Below are positions 25,981 through 34,551 of a stretch of 58,723 nucleotides of DNA, in pieces (position 1 is the stretch's first letter; each line of letters begins with the position of its first letter). This stretch comes from Verrucomicrobiota bacterium (GTDB taxonomy: Bacteria > Verrucomicrobiota > Verrucomicrobiia > Limisphaerales > UBA9464). Both the position numbers and the translations under genes were made by a program. Under the pieces are notes generated by a model. That model was not told the DNA's origin. It made no database searches and worked only from the letters and a program-made list of their open reading frames with translations. The DNA lies in the NCBI GenBank assembly GCA_947471985.1, contig CANIZL010000030.1, positions 1 through 58,723 of the forward strand. The letters run 5' to 3'.

Positions 25981-28008
25981 ATGCAAAGGAGAGGATCCGG
26001 TTGGGCCGTTTCTCGCGCCGTCCTAATCGGTGGACTGGCCACTCATTTGGCCCAGAGCGCCACGCCTCCGGTCAATGACGCCTTCACGAATGCGATCCCG
26101 GTTACCGGGAACTCCTTGATCCTCGAAGCCGATCTCACCGCGGCGACACTCGAACCTTTCGAATCCGCCGCTGGCATTTCTGGAACTGCCTGGTGGCGCT
26201 GGACGGCTCCCACGGATGGCCTTGTCGAGTGGGTCGGAACCGGAGTCCGACCGGAGTGGCTTGATGGCATCCGCACGAGTGAGATTCTCTCGGTCTTCAC
26301 TCGGGACGGCCAGGGGCAGTTACATCTCCAATCTTCGTCAATGGATCGGGGGTCGTTTCAAACAAAGGCAGCTCAGGAGTATTTCCTGCAAGTCAACACC
26401 GGTTGGAGCGGTGGTCATGGTCAAATCATCATTCTTCCGCTGCCGCCGCTCGTTGCCCCTTGGCAGGCGCGGGTCGAACTGCACCCGGTCGTGGAACCCG
26501 CCCCCGCAAACGATTCGTTCATCGGCCGAACGGTCCTGACGGGAGTGGACGCGGTCTTCGGCGGAAGCCTGCGCGCCGCCACAGAAGAGGACGGTGAACC
26601 GCCATTGCCCGGCACGCTCCGCCATACGCGTTGGTGGTCCTGGACCGCCCCGGGAAATGGAACGGTCCGACTCCAGAATCTGGGCACCAACACCCCGGCC
26701 GTTATCGGAATTTATCGCCAGGGCACCTGGTACCAACTGGAGTCCATCGCGAACTCCGCCACCGAATTCGGAAACGGCTGCCAAACGATTCCGCGCGGTC
26801 GGGAAACACTCGAGTGGGACACCGTCGCCGGCGAGGACTATGCGATACAGCTGGATCGGGCAGCCGAAGGTGAATGGGATACCGCCTATTCCTTGCAGTT
26901 GTCGTTCACGGCAGCGCCCGAGAACGACGCAGCAAAACACGCCCGCGAATTGACGGGCAACGATCTTTCCCTGGTGGTGAACAACTTCGGGGCGACGACC
27001 AACCCCGGCGATCCCGTGCTGCCGAAGGAGTCGGGTGCCGGTTCAGTCTGGTTTCGTTGGACTCTGCCCGGTGCCGGTATCGCGCAAGTGGTCACCAACG
27101 AGCCCATTCGCTATCACGAGCCGGTGTTCGAAGTAATTCCCCCGGCCGGCACGTGGTCGGGCAGTGTTGAGATTCGTATCAACACGGGTGGTGGCGGCTG
27201 CGGCGCGCTGGTGGATTTGCATCCCCTGCCCTCCTTCCTGCCGATGATTGGGCTGTATCAGGGGTCCGTTTCACCAGCGCCCGGGCAGCCAGCAGCCCTA
27301 GGGCTGCTGGCCTCCGGCACGAACGGCGCAGTAGCCGAAATCAGTAACGAGGTGTGGATACAATTGGATGGACACCTCGGCACATCCGGATCCACCCCGT
27401 TGAACCTCCTCTTCACGGCGCCGCCGGCCAATGATGAGTACGAGAATCGCATCGTCCTGCCGTCGGCGGCGGTGAACGTGGGTGGACGTACCTTCGCCGC
27501 GACCCGGCAGGCGGCGGATCTGATCGGAAATCGAACCGTGTGGTGGGAATGGCAGGCGCCGTCCGCGGGCCGCTGGGTGCTGCGACCGAAGGCGGGGCAA
27601 TACGATCACGAATTCATTGTGGCTCCCGGTCCGACCCGGCATCCGTTGGCGGAATCCTTCTTCACAGATGCGGCGCCGGTAATGTTCACGGCCGCGGCTG
27701 GGGACGTCTTTACGATCTGCGTGACGGCTCGTTCGGGTTTCGGAGACAACGTGAGCTTTACCCTGGAGCCGGTGGTGGCCGCTGCATTGGAATTCGGCCA
27801 GCGGTCCGGAGGAGGCTTTGATCCGCAGCATCCGGCGTTGCTCTTCCCGGCCAGCTTCGATCTGCCGTTTCAAATCGAAGCGTCGACAAACCTGATCGAC
27901 TGGCAGATGGTCACCACCCGACCGGCGTATCCCGGGGGAATCTGGCTTGATACCGTGACCAATGAACCGGCCGCCCGGTTTTACCGGACCCGGGTGCTTT
28001 CGCCCTGA
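25981..28008 (+). CDS. Secreted protein with four tandem beta repeats and a C-terminal shared module
   Basis: A 675-residue protein. The ATG at 25981 begins a charged n-region and a hydrophobic signal (VSRAVLIGGLATHLAQS). Four repeats of about 120-160 residues begin with P-x-N-D motifs (PPVNDAFTNAIPVTG, PANDSFIGRTVLTG, PENDAAKHARELTG, PANDEYENRIVLP). Three contain a tryptophan-rich strand (WWRWTAPTDGLVEW, WWSWTAPGNGTVRL, WWEWQAPSAGRWVL); the third repeat has VWFRWTLPGAGIAQV. This P-x-N-D/WW-x-W-x-AP repeat is common in secreted proteins of Verrucomicrobia and cyanobacteria. The C-terminus is the shared module (FQIEASTNLIDWQMV ... RFYRTRVLSP). The next gene, a hydrolase with the same C-terminal module, starts 24 bases later. 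Confidence 0.82.
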   Translation: MQRRGSGWAVSRAVLIGGLATHLAQSATPPVNDAFTNAIPVTGNSLILEADLTAATLEPFESAAGISGTAWWRWTAPTDGLVEWVGTGVRPEWLDGIRTSEILSVFTRDGQGQLHLQSSSMDRGSFQTKAAQEYFLQVNTGWSGGHGQIIILPLPPLVAPWQARVELHPVVEPAPANDSFIGRTVLTGVDAVFGGSLRAATEEDGEPPLPGTLRHTRWWSWTAPGNGTVRLQNLGTNTPAVIGIYRQGTWYQLESIANSATEFGNGCQTIPRGRETLEWDTVAGEDYAIQLDRAAEGEWDTAYSLQLSFTAAPENDAAKHARELTGNDLSLVVNNFGATTNPGDPVLPKESGAGSVWFRWTLPGAGIAQVVTNEPIRYHEPVFEVIPPAGTWSGSVEIRINTGGGGCGALVDLHPLPSFLPMIGLYQGSVSPAPGQPAALGLLASGTNGAVAEISNEVWIQLDGHLGTSGSTPLNLLFTAPPANDEYENRIVLPSAAVNVGGRTFAATRQAADLIGNRTVWWEWQAPSAGRWVLRPKAGQYDHEFIVAPGPTRHPLAESFFTDAAPVMFTAAAGDVFTICVTARSGFGDNVSFTLEPVVAAALEFGQRSGGGFDPQHPALLFPASFDLPFQIEASTNLIDWQMVTTRPAYPGGIWLDTVTNEPAARFYRTRVLSP

Positions 28009-28032
28009 CCGCCGACACTTCAGCATTTCTCC

Positions 28033-29424
28033 ATGGCAGCACTTAACATCCTACCAAGCTTTTGCCTCTGGCTGACCGGAATCAGCCTGGCGCTGGCCCA
28101 ATCCGATGTTTCCGCGGAATTGGAACCAATCCGGGCGAAGTACCATCTCCCAGGGCTCTCGGCCATGGCGATCAAGGACGGGCGAATCCTGGCGCAAGGT
28201 GCGGCGGGAGTGCGGCGGATCGGTCAGACCAATCGGCTGACGGTGGCGGATAAGGTGAACATCGGGTCCTGCACCAAGTGGATGACCGCGACGATCGCCG
28301 CCCGGCTGGTGGATCGGGGACTGATTCGCTGGGACACCCGGATCCGGGACCTCTTCCCGGAATATAAGGGATTCCATACCGCGTTTTCGGAGGCGACCTT
28401 GGACCAGATCCTGGCCCATCGGGCGGGGATCCAGCAGGGGCTGACCTTTGAGAGTCGGCACTGGAATCAATTGATGGCCCAAAATGGGACTATTTCCCAG
28501 ATCCGTCGGTGGGTGGCGGATACCGTCCTGTCCGATCCGCCAGAGGTGACTCCCGGTGAATTTCTCTATAGCAATCAAGGCTATACCGTGGCGGCAGTGA
28601 TGCTCGAAACGGCCACCGGAAAACTCTGGGAAGACCTGATGGTGGACGAGGTTTTCACCCCATTGCGACTGGAATCGGCTTCGTTGGGATTGTCGTACGG
28701 AGCCGCCTTGCCGCCGAAAGCTCCGGTGGGACATGACCTCGCCCAGGGTCAGACACAAGCGGTGCCCCGCGCGCCCATGGACGCCGGCACGCGCCTACGA
28801 TATCAAGCCGCCACTGCGCCCGGCGGATTTGTCGTCTGCACGCTGCAGGATTGGACCAAGTTTCTGCACGCCCACGCCACCAGCGATATCAGCGACTACC
28901 TGACGACGGCTTCCGCAGAGCGACTCCAGAAGCCGTTCATCGGGGCGGAGGGCTATGGCCGCGGGGTGGTCGCGGTGGACCGCTCTTGGGCGACGCCAGG
29001 CCAGGCGCTCAGTCACGACGGCGACATCTTTGGGGAAGGCGCTGTCGTGTGGATGGCGCCCGCCCGAAACCTCATCGTGGTGGTCTTTACCAATTGCCGC
29101 TCCGAAGGCTCGGAAGTGCCGCTGGGAATGGACGAAGTGGCGGGATTGCTGGTCGGCCGCTATGCCGGAGCGTTCGCCAAAGGCCCCTGGCTGGAACAAC
29201 CCAGGATGGGGCGGATCCGAGCGGACGCCGGGAAACTCGCGCTCGAACTGCAAACGTTGCCGGGCGTGAAGTACCTACTGGAGAGTTCGACCGCGCTGGA
29301 GAATTGGACGGTGATCCCGGGAGCCATCGAATCGCCGGCGGGATCTTTCCTCCAGACCTACATCGAGACGAATCCGCTCGCCCCCAAGTTCTATCGGCTC
29401 CGCCTGAGCGGCGACGCGAACTAG
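28033..29424 (+). CDS. Secreted class C beta-lactamase-like serine hydrolase
   Basis: A 463-residue protein with a signal peptide (ILPSFCLWLTGISLALA). The serine hydrolase core has the SxxK motif at 79-82 (SCTK), the YxN motif at 179-181 (YSN) and an HDG triad at 328-330 replacing KTG, as in the beta-lactamase/D-Ala-carboxypeptidase/esterase family. Likely activities are esterase or peptidoglycan carboxypeptidase; true beta-lactam hydrolysis is less likely, given the many non-lactamase relatives. The last ~65 residues form the shared module (VKYLLESSTALENWTVIPGA ... KFYRLRLSG). It is probably cotranscribed with the preceding secreted protein. Confidence 0.87.
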   Translation: MAALNILPSFCLWLTGISLALAQSDVSAELEPIRAKYHLPGLSAMAIKDGRILAQGAAGVRRIGQTNRLTVADKVNIGSCTKWMTATIAARLVDRGLIRWDTRIRDLFPEYKGFHTAFSEATLDQILAHRAGIQQGLTFESRHWNQLMAQNGTISQIRRWVADTVLSDPPEVTPGEFLYSNQGYTVAAVMLETATGKLWEDLMVDEVFTPLRLESASLGLSYGAALPPKAPVGHDLAQGQTQAVPRAPMDAGTRLRYQAATAPGGFVVCTLQDWTKFLHAHATSDISDYLTTASAERLQKPFIGAEGYGRGVVAVDRSWATPGQALSHDGDIFGEGAVVWMAPARNLIVVVFTNCRSEGSEVPLGMDEVAGLLVGRYAGAFAKGPWLEQPRMGRIRADAGKLALELQTLPGVKYLLESSTALENWTVIPGAIESPAGSFLQTYIETNPLAPKFYRLRLSGDAN

Positions 29425-29493
29425 CGGCCGGTGGTGGATGTCCAACCGCGCTAAGGGTGCACGTTTGGCAAACCGTAGCCGAATCCCGGCACT

Positions 29494-30954
29494 TCACCGT
29501 TCCACGGTGAACGTCTCGTCGAACGCGTCCACCGGACCACGCGACGGCCGTACCCGGCCACCCTCATCCGATCGATCTTTGCCTACGGAGTAGATTCGGT
29601 AGCCACGCTCCGACCGGACGAACTTCAGCGGCTGTGGTAGAAAGACATCCTGAAGAAGCTCGTTCGGGGGTAGCGAATCCAGTTCCTCGATCCGCTGCGG
29701 AACCATGCCACCGTGCGCCAGCCGATGCCGCTCAATCGCCACCGCGATCCATGCCAACCGTCGTCGGGCCTCGAGGACGCCCCAAGAATCGCCAAAACCA
29801 GTCAGTGCCGGCAACAGAACGCCGCTATAATATTTCGGCGGGAAGGACGCCACCGACTGCTTCGCCGTCTCAAAAACCCGCCGCAGTTCCTGGAGATTCT
29901 GCGGCGTGGGATCGCCCGACAATTCGATGGCCCGGGCGTACGTGGTGAGTACCAAACGGGTATCCGCCGCTTTCCAGCCAGCCATCACGTAGAGCCATTC
30001 CGCCATTCGCAGTGGCCGTCCGTTCAGCTGATCGATGCCATCACCATCGGGATCGCCATCGAGATTGGCGACGTCCATGATGGGCATGCTCAACAAATGG
30101 AGTGCCATCGCCCGCTCGTTGCTAAAGGCATGCGACAGTCCCTTCAGAAAACTTAGCTTGGCCAGCACCTGTTCCATGGCCACCAACTGCCGGGCGGTGG
30201 GAGTCCCGCGGCAGAGCAGATACTCAACCACGCCAACGGCCCTGCTGGCGCTACTCAAGCGAACCAGGTGCCCCTCCATCGTCGGTTCCTCCGCGAGCAG
30301 GTCCGCCACCCGCTCCAAGTCCCCCATCACACGGATGGCGGCATCCGCGTCCCCCCGATCAATCGCCAACAACGCCTCCAACCAGAACAAGCGCGCCTCA
30401 CGCCTCATTTCCCGCTGGTGCGGCAGCAAAGTGCCGAACCATTCCCGGGGATCCACCTTGAAATCCGCTCGCGGCCGCCGGAGTGCAACGCGGACAGCCG
30501 CCAAATGATCGGACTGCGCCTTCAGGTATTCCGCGGCGACCGACCGCACCGCGGTGTCCATCGGCAATTTTCCCTTCTTCCATCCCACGGTGCGCACCAA
30601 TTCGACCAGCTCCGGAGGCATTTTAGGCTCCGCCTGCTTGGCGGTCGGATGACTCCCCACGCGCCACTTGGACCAAAACTCCGGGGACTCCGACTCCCAC
30701 AAATCAAGCAGTGGCACGGCGGCGTTCTCCGGATCCGCCACGACCGATCGCCGGGCCTGAACGTCTGGCAAGGTCATGGGCTCGCCCGCCTCGCGAACTT
30801 CGGCGATCAAACGACGATTCGCCGAATCATTGCCCGAACGCCACAGCCAACACCCACCGATCAGCGTCAGCAGACCGAAGCCCAGCCCGGTGAGCAAGCG
30901 TCGCGCGATCCGACGAAGCGAGCGCTGCGGCAAGCGAGGCGAGGTGGCGGTCAT
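29494..30954 (-). CDS. Membrane-anchored protein of an uncharacterised family (paralogue of the gene at 48660)
   Basis: A 486-residue protein. I use the ATG at 30954, which gives a basic segment and one membrane anchor (LLTGLGFGLLTLIGGCWLW); a longer frame adds 32 residues. The middle is all-helical. The C-terminus resembles the tail of type II-secretion pseudopilin-like proteins: IAVAIERHRLAHGGMVPQRI, a PP...D.F..QPL segment, then RGYRIYSVGKDRSDEGG. The protein at 48660 has the same layout and motif order, so they are probably distant paralogues. Function unknown; an envelope location is inferred. Confidence 0.72.
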   Translation of the reverse strand: MTATSPRLPQRSLRRIARRLLTGLGFGLLTLIGGCWLWRSGNDSANRRLIAEVREAGEPMTLPDVQARRSVVADPENAAVPLLDLWESESPEFWSKWRVGSHPTAKQAEPKMPPELVELVRTVGWKKGKLPMDTAVRSVAAEYLKAQSDHLAAVRVALRRPRADFKVDPREWFGTLLPHQREMRREARLFWLEALLAIDRGDADAAIRVMGDLERVADLLAEEPTMEGHLVRLSSASRAVGVVEYLLCRGTPTARQLVAMEQVLAKLSFLKGLSHAFSNERAMALHLLSMPIMDVANLDGDPDGDGIDQLNGRPLRMAEWLYVMAGWKAADTRLVLTTYARAIELSGDPTPQNLQELRRVFETAKQSVASFPPKYYSGVLLPALTGFGDSWGVLEARRRLAWIAVAIERHRLAHGGMVPQRIEELDSLPPNELLQDVFLPQPLKFVRSERGYRIYSVGKDRSDEGGRVRPSRGPVDAFDETFTVER

Positions 30955-31165
30955 GATTAAATCCAATTGGATTGTAAAGAGCCATTCATCACCAATCAGG
31001 TTCGTGATCCAACCATCAATCGCGCCCAAAACCCGAACTCTAAACCGCATGATTGGTCCCTAACCCTAACCAGCGAAATATTCGATTGTCTTCCCATATT
31101 GTAGATTCGATCGACTCTTGGTGAAGTGATCCACTTTGAGCATTCCAGGATCCCGGACCGTGAAA

Positions 31166-33874
31166 CTATTTCGGCGATACTGTAGGCTCGATTCGAACCC
31201 GGTAGAATCTCGTACTGGTCTCGGTGGCCGGATCACGAATGGTCTGCCAATTGCCGTCGCCCGAAACTCGCAGTAGGGACGACCAGTTCACGGCCTGGAG
31301 TTGTCCGGAGAATTCCAACGCGTAAACGTGATTGGTGACGGTAGGAAAGGCTAGTTCAAACCCTGCCGCAGAAACAAATGGGCCCCAAAGCATGCTTTCC
31401 GGAACCTGTGCGGTGGTATGGATTCGGGCGATGCGATTTCGCGGGGTCCGATTGACCTGCTCGAAGCTTCCTCCAATCAACATGCGGCCTTGAGAATCCC
31501 ACGCCATGCATTCAAACCCGGGCACCAGCGCCTGGAATCGTGGATCCTCCTGCCCGCGAGGTGATCGACGGCTGATGATGAAACCGCAAATCGCAATATC
31601 CCCGTTAGGGAATGTGCCAAATCCGCCGATCTCCCCAACACGCCAGCCGGTAGGAAAGGTTTCATCAACCCGGCCATCAGGCAACAATCGCAAGAGCCGT
31701 CCTTTCCCGTTGGGATCCTTGGCCCATTTGAGCCCGCCGAAACCTCCCCCGACCAGTATACCGCCATCGGGCATCAAATGCAGGCGTCCCATGATATCAG
31801 TGTGCACTTGATCAGTTTGAAATGTAGGATCAAGACCACCATTGGGCAGGAAGCGGTACACCGTATACCTCGAACTTCCGTCGACCTTGGGGTCCATGGC
31901 CAGCCCCAGGAATCGACCGTCCGGATAAACCGCCAATTGACGAATTTCCGAGGGGATTTCGATCCCGGCAATTACAAACGTCGGATCCCGTCGGCCAGAA
32001 GTGTCGAGAATGGCAGTGAATGGGCGGGAATTTTTTTCCATCCCGGAGATCAACACCCGTCCTTTGTCGAGCAGCGCCAAGGACCCCACCTGTACCCCAT
32101 GGGGCACTTCCGGCAAAAAGGTGGGATCCAACTCGCCGTCCGCACTCAGGCGCACCAAACCGAAGCGTTCGGCCCCGTTGTACTGTTCAAAACCGCCGGC
32201 AATATAGATTCGGCCAACGCTATCCAATGCCATGGTGGTCGCCCGCGACGTCGCCGAATCGGACTTGTGAAATGTGTCATCCAACGCGCCGTTGGGGTGC
32301 AACCTGGCCAAGCCACCGACCACAGCGCCCCGATACCGGCTAAAGCGCCCCAGAATTATGATTTTGTCGCCTTGAACAGCAATACACTTAACCACTTGGT
32401 TGGGCCCATCCAGCGGGTCGAAGGTCGCGTCCAGTGCTCCGGGCGAAACCGGTTCAGCATTCACGATCAAGTGGGCCGGCGCCGTAGTGATTTCGCCAAA
32501 TTGGTTGGAAACAACCAGTTGGTAGGAGCCCATATGGTGGTAGGCCAAGCGGGCGATGGAAAATGCGGAGTTTGTTGCCGCGGGAACATCTTGACCGTTG
32601 AACCGCCACTGGTACCGGCCGGGCGGGTGACTTCGGACGGCCGCGGAAAACTGAACGTCCTGTCCCCTCACTCGAACCTGGCTCGTCGGTGATTGGGGCA
32701 CGAGCGGCGGCCCCGTTCGGGGAATGCCAGCATGGATCTTGGCCAGCAGATTCCGACCACTTGAACCCGTCACGATGATGTCGTCGCCGGGTCCCATGGC
32801 CCCAAGGCGGACGCGATCGCCCAGTGGGGGGGTGACCAGATAACTTTCATCAACGCTTCCATCGGCATTTAATCGAGCAATGGACTGTCGAGTCGCTCGT
32901 CCCACCTGATCGAATTGCCCAATCACGACCACTTTGCCGCCCTTTTCCGAAAACGCATACTCGTAGTCAATCGGGAATTCCGGTGGCGTAAAACTGACAT
33001 CCAAGCTGCCGTCCCAGTTGAGCAAAGCCAAATTCCGACGTCCGTCGCCACGAGCATCATCAAATCGACCTAGGACCAACAATTTGCGCTGCGGCGTCAA
33101 TTGGACACTTGCGATTCGGGGTCGCTGGGCTCCGCTTGATTTCAAAGGAACCGGATTGAAGCCTTGATCCAGCGAGCCATCCATGTGCAAACGCGCCAAT
33201 CCAAAGCGAGGGGCGTCGTTAATTTCCATGAATTGGCCCCACACGTAAATGCGATCATCCTGGCCCACCATTATTTCACTGATCATCAGGGCGTCCTTCA
33301 CTGGATGAAATGTCCCATCCAAATTCCCGTCGCTTCGGAGCCTCAGAATTTGATTTGATCGGTCATCGGGAGGGTTCTCTTCCTCTGATTCAGGCGAGGA
33401 TCCAGTCAATACGATCAAGCCTCCATCCGGCACTCCGGCAATTTTGGATATTTCATTGGTAATTCCAACAGCGAACGCAGCGTCCCGTTGACCATCCGGC
33501 AACAACCGAATGACCTGAACCGATTCAGGGTCGCCCGCGACGGTGACACGTGCGTAAATCCATTCACTTCCCGCATCGGCAATCTTCCAGAGGCGCTTGA
33601 AATTCAACTCACCGGAATCGAATAGAGGATCCCTGCGTCCATTGACGAGGTAACGACGAATACAGGGCGTGGTCGGATCGGTTGGCGAATCGCATCCTGT
33701 CAAAAATCGGCCATCCTGCAAAACCAGGATTTGATCAATTGAAAAAGTTGGGTCAGTGCCGCCGAACGTTGGGTCCATGTCGCCAGGCTCGGCTGCTTTC
33801 AGGATTGGCACCCAGGCGAGGGCGATGATCCACAGCCAAAGTGGAAGCAGGTAATTCGCGATGGGCTTGGCCAT
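31166..33874 (-). CDS. Secreted delta-60 repeat protein with an Ig-like domain and shared C-terminal module
   Basis: A 902-residue protein with a signal peptide (IANYLLPLWLWIIALAWVPI). Delta-60-type repeats are seen throughout (GLARLHMDGSLDQGFNP, SIARLNADGSVDESY, GLARLHPNGALDDTF, GLVRLSADGELDPTF, KGRLLRLLPDGRVDETF), likely a beta-propeller. An Ig-like domain interrupts them at about residues 395-475 (YQWRFNGQDVPAATNSAF). The C-terminal ~75 residues are the shared module (VYALEFSGQLQAVNW ... RFYRVRIEPT). The start at 33874 gives the signal peptide; a frame from 33967 is longer. Codon usage and composition look slightly more AT-rich than the neighbouring hem genes. Confidence 0.82.
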   Translation of the reverse strand: MAKPIANYLLPLWLWIIALAWVPILKAAEPGDMDPTFGGTDPTFSIDQILVLQDGRFLTGCDSPTDPTTPCIRRYLVNGRRDPLFDSGELNFKRLWKIADAGSEWIYARVTVAGDPESVQVIRLLPDGQRDAAFAVGITNEISKIAGVPDGGLIVLTGSSPESEEENPPDDRSNQILRLRSDGNLDGTFHPVKDALMISEIMVGQDDRIYVWGQFMEINDAPRFGLARLHMDGSLDQGFNPVPLKSSGAQRPRIASVQLTPQRKLLVLGRFDDARGDGRRNLALLNWDGSLDVSFTPPEFPIDYEYAFSEKGGKVVVIGQFDQVGRATRQSIARLNADGSVDESYLVTPPLGDRVRLGAMGPGDDIIVTGSSGRNLLAKIHAGIPRTGPPLVPQSPTSQVRVRGQDVQFSAAVRSHPPGRYQWRFNGQDVPAATNSAFSIARLAYHHMGSYQLVVSNQFGEITTAPAHLIVNAEPVSPGALDATFDPLDGPNQVVKCIAVQGDKIIILGRFSRYRGAVVGGLARLHPNGALDDTFHKSDSATSRATTMALDSVGRIYIAGGFEQYNGAERFGLVRLSADGELDPTFLPEVPHGVQVGSLALLDKGRVLISGMEKNSRPFTAILDTSGRRDPTFVIAGIEIPSEIRQLAVYPDGRFLGLAMDPKVDGSSRYTVYRFLPNGGLDPTFQTDQVHTDIMGRLHLMPDGGILVGGGFGGLKWAKDPNGKGRLLRLLPDGRVDETFPTGWRVGEIGGFGTFPNGDIAICGFIISRRSPRGQEDPRFQALVPGFECMAWDSQGRMLIGGSFEQVNRTPRNRIARIHTTAQVPESMLWGPFVSAAGFELAFPTVTNHVYALEFSGQLQAVNWSSLLRVSGDGNWQTIRDPATETSTRFYRVRIEPTVSPK

Positions 33875-34332
33875 CGCCGGCTTATTGCCGGGAACGATTG
33901 ATTGGCCGGCGCGCCATTCCTCCTTTGGGGGACTAACGACCTGATTAAATTGCACAGCCGGCGTCATTTGAATTTGGAGAGGCTTAGCGGTTGCCGAACT
34001 AGGTGCAAGCCGGGAGCCTGCGAGGCGCCCAGGCTGGACTCGCTCGCGGCGGATCCGAAAGGCTTGGAAGGTGCCGAGGGCGAGGTTGCACCGGCGGGCC
34101 GCCGTGGAGCACTGATTACTCCCGTCTCAATTGCATATAATCGACACCGCCGGATTTTGGCTTGCCTGTGCTATGGGCTGGAGCGCCGCTTTCCGGCCTG
34201 TAGGGACGGGATGGGCGCGTCGAACGCCCTTCGCAATCGCACGCTCTATCGCTCCCCGTTGGGGCACACTCCTCGAGGGGACGTGGACCCAGCCCGATGG
34301 GCTGGGCTAAGTAATTCCGCACCTTTGGCGCT
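33875..34332. other. Intergenic region with repeat B copy 2
   Basis: This 458-base region lies between the delta-60 gene start and the ars operon end. It holds repeat B at 34247-34334 and no recognised gene. Confidence 0.6.
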
Positions 34333-34334
34333 TC
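34247..34334 (+). repeat. Dispersed repeat family B, copy 2 (88 bp)
   Basis: Ungapped partner of 13848-13935 in the same orientation. The central palindrome is CCCAGCCC-GAT-GGGCTGGG. Its right end reaches the stop codon of the FmdB-like gene (34333-34335), so the element sits immediately at the operon's 3' end and could act as a hairpin terminator or mRNA stabiliser there. Confidence 0.72.
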
Positions 34335-34551
34335 AGCAACAGCCCGAGGGGCCGCAGCCGCAGTCGCCGTCGGAGACTATTATCGCCGCGCCTTTCTTCG
34401 CTCCCCAGCCACCGAGGATCACGCGGCGGATGGGCTCGCCCGTCTGCGGGTGTTGGGTCAGCGCCTCGTCGTTCATGCTTTGCTGGAGTTCGTAGTGCTT
34501 CACGACGTCGCCCTCGCGGGTCGGCACGGTTTCGTAGAGATAAGTGGTCAT
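34333..34551 (-). CDS. FmdB-like small protein lacking the zinc-ribbon cysteines, Cys-rich tail
   Basis: A 72-residue protein. The frame of an FmdB zinc ribbon is visible: MTTYLYE..., HYELQQSMNDEALTQHPQTG, EPIRRVILGGWG. Yet the usual CxxC pairs are replaced (V-P-T-R at the first site, H-P-Q-T at the second), so zinc binding by the classical site is not expected. The C-terminus is GDCGCGPSGCC, with four cysteines that could bind arsenite or another thiophilic metal. The start overlaps the arsA stop by ATGA, so it is the last gene of arsD-arsA. The function is unknown; a metal-binding accessory role is inferred. Confidence 0.7.
   Translation of the reverse strand: MTTYLYETVPTREGDVVKHYELQQSMNDEALTQHPQTGEPIRRVILGGWGAKKGAAIIVSDGDCGCGPSGCC

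Noticed and set aside
28033-29424. Antibiotic-resistance beta-lactamase
   Set aside because: The KTG box is replaced by HDG and the protein carries a large extra C-terminal module; this fits the broad esterase/carboxypeptidase family better.
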